Source: Siphonodentalium dalli
Lineage: Eukaryota; Mollusca; Scaphopoda; Gadilida; Siphonodentaliidae
NCBI GenBank assembly: GCA_032622095.1
Contig: CP136062.1
Location: 4,960,001-5,024,000 of the forward strand
Length of the DNA: 64,000 nt
Reading direction: 5' to 3'
Below, piece by piece: positions 54,838-64,000 of the stretch. Within the stretch, counting starts at the first letter, position 1, and the number at the start of each line of letters is the position of its first letter. The position numbers were made by a program, and so were the translations under genes. The notes below the pieces were generated by a model that had not been told where the DNA came from, did not search any database, and worked only from the letters and a program-made list of their open reading frames with translations.

Positions 54838-55305
54838 ATGACTGCTGTAAACATAACAGATCTTGACGAGATAATGGTACAGGGGGTATACTGTAAAGCA
54901 GTGTGCGGCGGCGAAGAAATATCTCTGTTTTGGAGGGCACTCAGCGTTGCGGTTTACGGGACGACCGATGGATGGATGGTTCTGAGAGTTGCGGCAGTTG
55001 ACCTGTACTACGCAGAGAGTGACGAACTTGGTGCGTCGGCACAAGATTTACGGCGCACACCACTTTTGGCTGAATCAAGATTGATGGTTGAATTAGCGGC
55101 GACTGTTATACAGCGACCTATCGTCATGTTTGATGCTACCAAAGGCGGCTACAAATCAACACCAAGATTCAAGTCATCAATAACTCTAGTGTGGATCCCA
55201 CACGTTTGCCACGAGCATTATTGTGAATGCGAAATATGGATGAGGCGAGGAGACAAATCAATTGAAGTTTTGGCGAACAAAGAAGTTCAATGTGGCGGAT
55301 TCTAA
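54838..55305 (+). CDS. Accessory protein, cassette 2 rightward gene, OTU-like layout
   Basis: 155 residues; the start is supported by the shared CATTCAAAGATG leader. The order of segments resembles OTU-family ubiquitin proteases: EEISLFWRALSVAVYGTTDG then VLRVAAVDLYY, as in the family's L-F-RALS..LYG....H..LR...V segment; a mid block ESRLMVELAATVIQRPIVMF as in ..W.....L.ALA..L.RPI.V.; and a late ITLVWIPHVCHEHYCEC where families carry the HY block. This would suggest interference with host ubiquitin signalling, but the resemblance is weak and no activity can be claimed. A histone-type stem-loop follows 19 nt after the stop. Confidence 0.55.
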   Translation: MTAVNITDLDEIMVQGVYCKAVCGGEEISLFWRALSVAVYGTTDGWMVLRVAAVDLYYAESDELGASAQDLRRTPLLAESRLMVELAATVIQRPIVMFDATKGGYKSTPRFKSSITLVWIPHVCHEHYCECEIWMRRGDKSIEVLANKEVQCGGF

Positions 55306-55324
55306 ACTATAACAAAAATAAAAC

Positions 55325-55340
55325 GGCCCTTTTCAGGGCC
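55325..55340 (+). terminator. Histone-type 3' stem-loop (gene 54838-55305)
   Basis: GGCCCTTTTCAGGGCC preceded by AAAC and followed by ACCA, then GAAAAGAAAAACTC about 11 nt on. This is the copy closest to a canonical animal histone 3' end: A-rich lead, six-pair stem with UUUC loop, ACCA tail and purine-rich downstream element. Confidence 0.85.
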
Positions 55341-55420
55341 ACCAAATATTCGAAAAGAAAAACTCTTGATTGCTAATTGATATTTTCCAAAGTGAGATTT
55401 TCCTTTTGAAAAAAAATAAT

Positions 55421-55855
55421 TCTAAGTCCATTTTCATTTTTTCCGATCAGAAATATCACATCAATGACAGGAATATCTATCCTCAGGGGGGAACTATGGC
55501 CCAGTACCCATCAGTGGGGGGCACTATGGCCCAGTACCCCCCAGTGGGGCACTATGGCCCAGTACCCCCCAGTGGGGGGCACTATGGCCCAGTACCCCCC
55601 AGTGGGGGGCACTATGGCCCAGTATCGAATACTGGACCATAGATCGTCCAGTATTCGATACTGGGCCATAGTGCCCCCACTGGGGGCACTATGGCCCAGT
55701 ATCGAATACTGGACGATCTATGGTCCAGTATTCAATACTGGGCCATAGTGCCCCCCACTGGGGGGTACTGGGCCATAGTGCCCCCCACTGGGGGGTACTG
55801 GGCCATAGTGCCCCCCACTGGGGGGTACTGGGCCATAGTGCCCCCCATTACTACT
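55421..55855 (-). repeat. Polinton right terminal inverted repeat (~435 bp)
   Basis: Inverse of the left repeat, from TCTAAGTCC to ATTACTACT, about 100 bp longer because it has two palindromic cores (about 55612-55672 and 55688-55749) with their central spacers in opposite orientation, and a different number of 30-bp units. The non-repetitive segment matches the left arm with about one difference in 65 bp. Confidence 0.92.
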
Positions 55856-55861
55856 GACGTG
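55856..55861. repeat. Polinton target-site duplication, right (GACGTG)
   Basis: Six bases identical to 38669-38674, directly after the terminal CATTACTACT. Confidence 0.97.
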
Positions 55862-56446
55862 CAGGGGTAGATATGCTTGAGGCCCCACCACAGTTAAATT
55901 CGCACCAACTTTACTCATATGTTTGGACTGATCATAACCATGATTTCAATGCTGGGTTTGAATAGCTCACTAGATGGGCAATGTCCGTTACTACGGTAGT
56001 AACCCGGCTATTGGTGACTATATACGATTACGAATATATTAATCCAAGTTCTAGCATGGTATTTGTGTGACGACACAGACATTTCTCCGAGTGGTGTAAC
56101 ACATGCAGTACCCTGTATGGTACATCATATAATTATTGTAACGTTGAACTTAATGATCAACTTGGTGGTTGCTCCATTACGTGTCACGTACGATGATATT
56201 AACGTTGAATGGGAAACAGACGCTCTTTATAGCGATACGCGATTAACCCCCGCCGTGACTTTGCGGTGATTTGGGAGTGGATAAAAGGTGCTCTGAGCTT
56301 CTCGAAAACGCTACCACGGCCGTGTCGGTAGGATTTTACACTTACATACGAAATTTGAGCTCAATATGTACACGCGTTTTGGATTCTATGAAGTACCCAC
56401 ACACACACACATATATATATACGAGTTCTCAAAATATATAGTACTA
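55862..56446. repeat. 2.14-kb unit, copy 1, right part
   Basis: Continues copy 1 beyond the Polinton and matches 58002-58585 with about eight differences. It contains the second arm (55940-56130) of the unit's internal inverted repeat and ends with (CA)n, (TA)n and AAAATATATAGTACT. Its 3' 300 bp (AACAGACGCTCTTTAT, GTGCTCTGAGCTTCT, GTACACGCGTTTTGG) recur at about 59950-60230 and 60630-60890. Confidence 0.93.
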
Positions 56447-58585
56447 TATAATCTATATATACGTGAAGTCTCTCTAGCCACATATCCTGTTTAGAGCTAT
56501 TTCTTTTAAAGTGATTATGAAAAGTTCTGACTGTTGTGGTCTCCAGAGTCCCAGTCTTATCAGTCTTTGCAGTCTTAGTAGCGACCCACAGCCATTGACT
56601 GTCTTGTTAATGTTACAATGCGTTCCCGAGTTGAATGTGTTGATATTCCGGGAATTGTGCCCATATGCTTGCGACATGTAACTGGGCGTTGTTCTGTCAA
56701 ACTGTGAAGTTGCCATGAACTCATCCGACTCCCTCCAACTTATGCACAGAAACACAGGCAACTCAGAATTTGATAGGCGTTGAATATGTTGGGATTACAG
56801 TAATGCCCTAAACTATCGACTCCTTAACCACTGCAGAATTATGGGCAACAAGCTATATTTTTGACTAAATCCTGAAAAATTACCCATAATTCTGCTGTGG
56901 TTAAGGAATCATTATTTAGGGCATTACTGTATATGATTCAGTGTATCAACATATCCTGAGCCATATACATCACACTGTATAGTGCGGTTGTGTCACATCC
57001 TGTTCTCATTAGTTATTTATCACATTGTCGGTGTGCATATTTCCAACGTTGCCGAACTTCAACACACAATGGAGCAAAGTAATTTTCTTATATCTAAGCA
57101 GGCCATATATTCAGGGTTACCAACGCGAATATATTGTTAGATATATACATGTAGTGTAGATGTTATGGGAAAAGTGTCTCACAAAAGTACAACCTCTTGT
57201 AAAGTTCTTTTCGAACACGGAAAGAAATGTCATTATTTTCTGTATCGATGCCAAAGCATGCAATTGCGACGACTTGTTTTGATACCGCGAGATTATTTAA
57301 AAGCGATTATTAATATAATATTACTTTGGAACGCAAACCGCCATGCATGTTCATTTAATCTACGTGGGCTTTATTACGTTTACGTATGGTCATATTATAT
57401 GTATATCATTGTTAACTATTAAAGTGACATTTCTCTTCCTCCGAATCGATATTGCATTAAAATGACGCTTCATATTCATTACACTTCATTCAATAATTTC
57501 TGTTTCTACATCACTTATTGCATTGATTGCCTTCAGGTAAGATAAGCTATGTCCGACTCAAATATTAAAGTGACGCATCATATGCACTACACTTTATTCA
57601 ATAAAATCTTTTTCTACATAGTTTACACGTATTGCATTGATTGCCTGCAGCTAAGGTAATCTATGTCCGACTCAAATAATACAAATATTAGAGGCATTCC
57701 ATTTCCATCCATTAATTCTAAGGAAACTTCAGCTGTGATATATATATATATGTATATATACATACAGGGTACTACATGTGCTACACCACTCGGAGAAATG
57801 TCTGTGTCATCACAATAAAATACCATGTTAGAACTTGAATTGATATATTCGTAATCGTATACAGTCACCAATAGTCGGGTTACTACCGTAGTACCTGACA
57901 TTGCCTATCTAGTGAACTATTCAAACCCAACAGGCCTGGTTGATTTCACTGTGGATTGATGGTTCACTTCCATCCTCAAGCTACTTTTCTTTTCTGACGT
58001 GCAGGGGTAGATATGCTTGAGGCCCCACCACAGTTAAATTCGCACCAACTTTACTCATATGTTTGGACTGATCATAACCATGATTTCAATGCTGGGTTTG
58101 AATAGCTCACTAGATGGGCAATGTCCGTTACTACGGTAGTAACCCGGCTATTGGTGACTATATACGATTACGAATATATTAATCCAAGTTCTAGCATGGT
58201 ATTTGTGTGACGACACAGACATTTATCCGAGTGGTGTAACACATGCAGTACCCTGTATGGTACATCATATAATTATTGTAATGTTGAACTTAATGATCAA
58301 CTTGGTGGTTGCTCCATTACGTGTCACGTACGATGATATTAACGTTGAATGGGAAACAGACGCTCTTTATATCGATACGCGATTAACCCCCGCCGTGACT
58401 TGGCGGTGATTTGAGAGTGGATAAAAAGTGCTCTGAGCTTCTCGAAAACGCTACCACGGCCGTGTCGGTGGGATTTTACACTTACATACGAAATTTGAGC
58501 TCAATATGTACACGCGTTTTGGATTCTATGAAGTACCTACACACACACACATATATATATACGAGTTCTCAAAATATATAGTACT
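56447..58585. repeat. 2.14-kb unit, copy 2, uninterrupted, with empty Polinton site
   Basis: Complete tandem copy, same 2139-bp length as copy 1 without the Polinton. I count fewer than about 20 differences over the whole unit. At 57996-58001 it has a single GACGTG joining the two halves (TTTTCTGACGTGCAGGGGTA), which is the pre-insertion arrangement. It includes the MITE copy at 56798-56929. Confidence 0.95.
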
Positions 58586-59110
58586 AGCAGGTTAGCCCGC
58601 CACCGGCGGCTTGTCCGCTCCACCAGTTTCCGAGATCTGGTCTGCGCATGAAAATTTGTACCCGGCGCAAGATACATTCACATGCCAAATTTCAAGTCGA
58701 TAGCTCCACCCGTTTCCGAGATCTCGTCTGCGCATGCGCTGCACGGGTGTCGCACGGGCTCGGCGACCCGATCAAATTTGTACCCGGCGCAAGATACATT
58801 CACATAGCAAATTTCAAGTCGATAGCTCCACCGTTTCCGAGATCTCGTCTACGCATGCGCTGCACCGGCGTCGCACGGGCTCGGCGACCCGATAATATTT
58901 GTACCCGGCGCAAGATACATTCACATAGCAAATTTCAAGTCGATAGCTCCACCCGTTTCCGAGATCTCGTCTGCGCATGCGCTGCACGGGCGTCGCGCGG
59001 GCTCGCCAATACGACAACGACCACCGCCTGGTCAAACTACACACACGTACCAAGTGGGCTATCTCTCGAATACAAGGAGTTCTCAAAATATATAGAAGAG
59101 AAGACTAGCA
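58586..59110. repeat. 122-bp tandem repeat block, copy 1
   Basis: Begins AGCAGGTTAGCCCGCCACCG. About three copies of a 121-122 bp unit follow (CCCGGCGCAAGATACATTCA, AAATTTCAAGTCGATAGCTC, CGTTTCCGAGATCTCGTCTG, GCGCATGCGCTGCACGGG); CCCGGCGC starts at 58661, 58783 and 58904. It ends in GACAACGACCACCGCCTGG. GC-rich open frames across it are by-products. Confidence 0.85.
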
Positions 59111-59754
59111 GGTTAGCCCGCCACTGGCGGCATTCGTCCCATGGCTTTGTTTCAGAAACATGACATTTTTGAATATGAATTTAATGTTTTTTAAATTTAA
59201 TATATTTTGTTTGTGAATTGTTTTTTTATTGTTAATTTTTTTTAATTTTAAATTGTTTTAATTAAATTGTAAATTGTTTTAATAAATTTTTTTGTTTCTG
59301 GCGGAAAAATTTACCCGTAGAAATCCCCCCTTCCTAGGAACGACAGACACCGCATTCTTTGTTTCGTGAAATCTCTCTACGATAACATTGCATTGAATTT
59401 AAAACAAACGCTTCCCGTCGGGAAATCTGTCTGCATAATATTTTGAGTGCCGTACCCGTCGTAATGTCGTGAAATCTCTCTGCATAATAGATAACATTGC
59501 ATTGAATCTGCTGTTGGCATTCAGGGCTTCGGGTCGTTGTTGTTGGCATCACGGCTCCCCGAAAACTCTCACATTGCCGAAAACTTGTATTTAGTAATAT
59601 CGTTGTTGTTGATATTTACGACTTGGGGGCAATTTTCTTATTTAGCAAGTTTGAGCTCAATCGGTTCGAGTCTATAAAGGACACACTCATATATATGACA
59701 CTTCCCGTGGGTAGCAAGTTTGAGCTCAATCGGCATTCCCTGGAATTTCCCGTA
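59111..59754. other. AT-rich DNA with short duplications, no gene
   Basis: A very AT-rich stretch (59170-59300), then a short duplicated block (GTGAAATCTCTCT..ATAACATTGCATTGAAT at about 59365 and 59470). Nothing coding. Confidence 0.5.
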
Positions 59755-60959
59755 GATTGGCAGATTCCATTAGCTTTATAACGGTATATCTGGGGAGAAA
59801 TCTGATGCTATATTCGTGATTATCTGGGATGATTTCGGTATATAGCTATATACTGTAAAAACAAAGAGCGCCATCCGTGCTCGCAGGGTTGGTCAAAAAC
59901 AAATGTTTTTTAAATTTAATGTATGTTCCGTATATCTCTCTGCAGATGCAAATAACGTTGAATGGCAAACAGACGCTCTTTATAGAGATGCGTCAAAAAC
60001 AAACGCTCATTAAATAATCACTTGATTAACCCACGCCGTGCTTTTAGGTGATTTGAGATTGGAGAACGGGTGCTCTGAGCTTTTCTAAACCGCGACCACG
60101 GTCGTGTCGGTGGGATTTGACACTTACATAGGAAGTTTGAGCTCAATCTGTACACGCGTTTTGGATTCTATGAAGTACACACACACACACACACACACAT
60201 ATATATTCGAAGTCTCAAAATATATAGTATAGACTAGCAGGTTAGCCCGCCACTGGCGTATATGTATATACGTAAGTCTCAAATTATATAGTAGATTGGC
60301 AGATTCCAGTAGCGTTATAACGGTATTTCTGGGGAGAAATCGGATGCTATATTCGTGATTATCTGGGATGATTTACTGTAAAAACAAAGCGCGCCATCCG
60401 TGCTCGCAGGGAATAAATTTCGAGCGATAACGTTTACGTAAATACGAAATTGTGAGTGTTGGTTTGTAACCGGGATTTCTGAGAAGCATTATGCCTATAA
60501 CTACCCCCCACCTAAGCCCTGACCTAAGTGTCATACATACTATAACAATGATGTTGTAAGAGCTCCAATAAATCTCCCCGCATAGGCAAGCACTCAATTT
60601 CCCCGTATACCTATGCAGATGCTAATAACGTTGAATGGGAAACAGACGCTCTTTATAGAGATGCGTCAAAAACAAACGCTCATTAAATAATCACTTGATT
60701 AACCCAAGCCGTGCCTTTGCGGTGATTTGAGATTGGAGAACGGGTGCTCTGAGCTTCTTTAAACCGCGACCACGGTCGTGTCGGTGGGATTTGACACTTA
60801 CATAGGAAGTTTGAGCTCAATATGTACACGCGTTTTGGATTCTATGAAGTACACACACACGGAAGTCTCAAAATATATAGTATAGACTAGCAGGTTAGCC
60901 CGCCACCGGCGGCTTGTCCGAAACATGACATTTTTTTTATATATTTTTTTAATTTTTAG
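59755..60959. repeat. Interleaved copies of two interspersed repeats
   Basis: Repeat one (TTGGCAGATTCCAKTAGC, TTATAACGGTAT, GGGGAGAAATC, CGTGATTATCTGGGATGATTT) occurs at about 59756 and 60295, and again at 61735. Repeat two, related to the 3' end of the 2.14-kb unit (AACAGACGCTCTTTATAGAG, GGGTGCTCTGAGC, CCACGGTCGTGTCGGTGGGA, GTACACGCGTTTTGGATTC), occurs at 59950-60235 and 60630-60890. Each copy runs through (CA)n and TATAGTATAGACTAGCAGG to AGCCCGCCA. Confidence 0.75.
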
Positions 60960-61560
60960 CTCCACGCGTTTCAATAAGAAATATTTGTACCCGGTAGCTC
61001 CACCCGTTTCCGAGATCTGGTCTGCGCATGCGCGAAGCTGGCGTCTAGGGGCTCGGCGACCCGATAAAATTTGTACCCGGCGCAAGATACATTCACATAG
61101 CAAATTTCAAGTCGATAGCTCCACCCGTTTCCGAGATTTCGTCTGTGCATGCGCTGCACGGGCGTCGCACGGGCTCGGCGACCCGATAAAATTTGTACTC
61201 GGTGCAAGATACATTCACATAGCAAATTTCAAGTCGATAGCTCCACCCGTTTCCGAGATCTCGTCTGCGCATGCGCTGCACGGGCCTCGCACGGGCTCGG
61301 CGACCCGATAAAATTTGTACCCGGCGCAATATACGTTCACATAGCAAATTTCAAGTCAATAGCTCCACCCGTTTACGATATCTCGTCTGCGCATGCGCTG
61401 CACGGGCGTCGCACGGGCTCGCCAATACGACAACGACCACCGCCTGGTCAAACTACACACACGTACCAAGTTTCGTCCCGATCGGTCGAGAATCGTAGAT
61501 TTGTATGAAGTACAACACACACACAAACATAAATATATAAGAGAGATATGTAAATTAGAT
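60960..61560. repeat. 122-bp tandem repeat block, copy 2
   Basis: Same family as 58586-59110, with about four units (GTACCCGGCGCAAGATACAT-type words at about 61072, 61195 and 61317, plus a leading partial). It ends in GACAACGACCACCGCCTGG, then ACCAAGTTTCGTCCCGATCG, GTATGAAGTAC and (CA)n. Confidence 0.85.
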
Positions 61561-62749
61561 AGATTGTATCAAAATATATAGGAAATATATGTAAATGATC
61601 TACACACCATTACTGGTGTTTGTCAAAGTTTAGTGGGGTATATCAATACTCATTGACGATCATATCATTGAGGTCCGGAGGGTGTGGGATATCTCTCGAA
61701 TACACTGAGTTCTCAAAATATATAGGATAGATAGATTGGCAGATTCCAGTAGCTTTATAACGGTATATCTGGGGAGAAATCTGATGCTATATTCGTGATT
61801 ATCTGGGATGATTTCGGTATAATATGAACATAAGCTAGCTTAATTAACGAACCAAAGCTGACTAACATGGGTGCCCGTTTGGTGGGTTGGGGCAATAAAC
61901 TGTTAGTGTGGTCATTCAACCAGTAAAACTGATGTTGTGATATGGCATAGCAGCTGAAACGACGATAAACCTCTATCAACCGACCAACATGGATGTCAAA
62001 TTCATAAAGTTAGAAATATTCTCAATGTGGCCATTTGTTGGTCTAGTTACAACATATTTTACACTGAATACCAAAGTTAGGGGGGGGTCAATCCCAGAAA
62101 CCCTCCCACCAATTATGTGGTTCTAAACCCAGCTCATAAATCAACCCACAAGGTTAACAGTTCACATACGGTACATATGGGTATATCTCATATTTCTGCC
62201 CCTATTAGAACCAAATATTAAACGAGAGGCCTATCACGATCGGCAGATGTTTAACCCATACCTTGGCGATAGCGATTAACTATAACTGATAATTGGTCAA
62301 AGATATGATCACAGTAATACATATATCAGTACTTAAACATAAAATCAAAAGCTCATATTATATAATTTGTCTTAATAAGGGGTTAAAGTATTTGGGGTGG
62401 GTGAGTCGTTTTAAATATCATAACTCGTCCCTATTCACACAAGGACCTCTCACTGTGAGATACAATGGTTTAGGCATTAACCAATTTGACAGATAGGATA
62501 AATAATTATCCAGCCAGCAGGTTGTTTGTTTATCTTTACCTTCATACAACGGCATTACATGCAACTATTGAAATAAAATCTGCCTATTTTCAAAACAGGA
62601 CATCACACCTAATTAATGATATACAATTAAAACAAATTAGTGTCAATGACATTTTTTGTTAATTAAATAATTTTGTTATTATTATAAAAGTTTTTTAATA
62701 TTTTTTGCCTGTTAAATTGAGCGAGGAAATTCAAGATAAACATTTTTTT
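61561..62749. other. No gene seen
   Basis: Contains the third copy of the TTGGCAGATTCCAGTAGC repeat (61735-61825). The remainder is AT-rich unique-looking DNA without a supported frame, splice pair or RNA gene. Confidence 0.45.
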
Positions 62750-63265
62750 TTAAATTAAAATTTGGAATTAAAAAAAAAAGGGTTCATAACTCCTTTAAAA
62801 TAAATCGGATCAAACCCATATTCGAACTTGATCTGTATTTTGAGCTGACAATCTCACATATCAAATTTGTTGTCAATCAGATAAAAAAAATGTGTGAGTT
62901 TTTGCAGCATGCGTGAATTCTAAGTAAAAAGGGCCATAAGTTTGTAAAAACAATCTTGGATCAAACCCATATTCGAATTCGAACTGTATTTTGGGTTGTG
63001 AAACCTATATACCGGTATATACTGTACAAAATTTGGTTTCGATCAAATAGAAAATGTTAGAGTTATCGCATTATGCCTAAAGTGTCCACGGAGGGACAGA
63101 CAGACGTACCCGATACAGATGGAAGGACGAACGACGAGTTGCCAAACATTGACACTAAATGTACCATACTATGGTATACATGTAGGTACCGGTACACTTA
63201 AACTTTTTATCGCATGTAGAGTACAAGAAAAATATATCAAACCTGGTGTGCCCCTTTAATATTTA
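62750..63265. repeat. Interspersed repeat, CGGATCAAACCCATATTCG family
   Basis: Two tandem diverged units (AAGGGTTCATAACTCC..., ATCGGATCAAACCCATATTC, GATCTGTATTTTG at 62780, and AAGGGCCATAAG..., TTGGATCAAACCCATATTCG at 62930), followed by AAAGTGTCCACGGAGGGACA and GACAGACGTACC. I recognise this as a type common in mollusc-like genomes. No protein is encoded. Confidence 0.7.
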
Positions 63266-64000
63266 CATTTACATTTGTAATCAATTGAAATCAATGTCGA
63301 AAAAGCTTTCCATTAATATATAAATAAAACAAACTAGACCTACAGTTCTAAAAGTGTTATGAACAATTTTTTTGTTCTCATAGACTGATACAGAGCTTTC
63401 AAGTTTTTAAAAATTTGAAAACCAAAGTTGTCTTCCCATGCAACCAACAAAATTCCAAAAAATCTACTAAACTCAATCACATTATTAACTGCCAATAGTA
63501 ATGCTATTAAACAATAAAACCAGATTACATGTATGCCTTTAAGATGCACAATATATTGTCAATAACACTCACCAGTGGGTGCTAAATATACATGTAAGGT
63601 TACTGGCGTTTAAAGCTGTTATCTCAGCGTTGAAAACGCACCCAATGCTGCTGTTTGTGGTTATGTGTGCAGCATATATGTGTAACATTAAAGGCAGGTA
63701 CTCAATCTGATCAGACCGTCATAAATTACTATTTCTTTGACTTCGGGTTAACAAATAATTGATTCGAGTCGATGAACCTACCCATCAACGCTCAGTGTGA
63801 CCAGATATCATTTTTTGAAGTTTTGTTATATTAATTGTTTGTGGCCCAGAACACGCTGTCAAAAGGATTACCCAGTATATGTCTGCTCGAGTCGTCAATG
63901 ATCCAGTCATTCGCACAGACATTTGTTTAATACAGTTCTTTATGCCAATTTTTAATTAGTTTATGAATAGAACCTGGTGTGAAATTGTCTACAATGGAGG
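63266..64000. other. No gene seen
   Basis: AT-rich DNA. A 69-codon minus-strand frame (63340-63549) has no recognisable features. No splice-flanked exon is found up to the window end. Confidence 0.4.

Larger units (their letters stand above)
38675..55855. mobile_element. Polinton/Maverick element, 17181 bp, looks whole
   Basis: Termini AGTAGTAATGGGGGGC and GCCCCCCATTACTACT, a 6-bp GACGTG target duplication and long inverted terminal repeats define the element exactly; the empty duplicate at 57996-58001 confirms both edges. It carries the full core set: protein-primed polymerase B, chromodomain integrase, A32/FtsK-like packaging ATPase, adenain-like protease, and major and minor jelly-roll capsid proteins, plus conserved small proteins and a right-end accessory block. 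Core genes are all on the minus strand and tightly packed. Each is one uninterrupted frame, so the element looks whole, with no evident breaks. Near-identical terminal repeats and the near-identical empty site point to a recent insertion. Confidence 0.97.

Noticed and set aside
58648-59163. 171-codon arginine-rich frame
   Set aside because: It is a reading of the 122-bp GC-rich tandem repeat, with similar frames in the second block and on the opposite strand.

Overview
The window is animal nuclear DNA. It shows LINE fragments, a tRNA-headed SINE, small inverted-repeat transposons, large tandem satellites, a spliced host exon and a complete Polinton. Several interspersed repeats (the TTAGCTCACCTGAG / GTCCGTCCGTCC family at about 35.1 kb and the CGGATCAAACCCATATTCG family ending in a GGACAGACAGACG run at about 62.8 kb) are types I associate with molluscs and other marine lophotrochozoans. 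The species cannot be fixed from the sequence.

Layout: 0.29-1.49 kb is a GC-rich minisatellite. 1.5-5.1 kb holds old diverged duplications, the 3' ends of two LINEs and a TA microsatellite. 5.4-25.7 kb is a tandem array of eleven copies or part-copies of a unit of about 1.96 kb. Part of it is organised as alternating dimers, and each unit carries four short hairpin motifs spaced close to 208 bp apart. 25.7-37.1 kb is repeat-rich intronic or intergenic DNA with at least four small transposons, many poly-C tracts and one convincing spliced exon (31290-31381). 37.1-58.6 kb is a tandem pair of 2.14-kb repeat units. A 17.2-kb Polinton sits in the first unit, and the second is its empty site. 58.6-64 kb contains composite repeats with 122-bp tandem arrays and other interspersed repeats.

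The Polinton (38675-55855) has a GACGTG target duplication that the empty site at 57996-58001 confirms, and AG...CT termini. Its terminal repeats are built from 30-bp palindromic units. The minus strand carries, from right to left: protein-primed DNA polymerase B, an unknown protein, the packaging ATPase, two small basic proteins, a conserved unknown, a chromodomain integrase, a small membrane protein, the minor capsid (penton) protein, a basic virion-type protein, the major capsid protein, another conserved unknown and the adenain-like protease. The element looks whole and young.

The right end of the Polinton is the most unusual part. A 400-bp palindrome drives the polymerase leftward and a CCHC zinc-knuckle gene rightward, and both begin with the same 32 residues. 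Beyond it lie two related cassettes. Each is a divergent gene pair around a nearly identical 590-bp intergenic region, but the proteins differ. All four cassette genes end 13-22 nt before a hairpin, GGCCCTTTTCAGGGCC, that fits the consensus of the replication-dependent histone mRNA 3' stem-loop. This suggests non-polyadenylated, S-phase-type mRNA ends on a virus-like element and is the main candidate for an undescribed system here.
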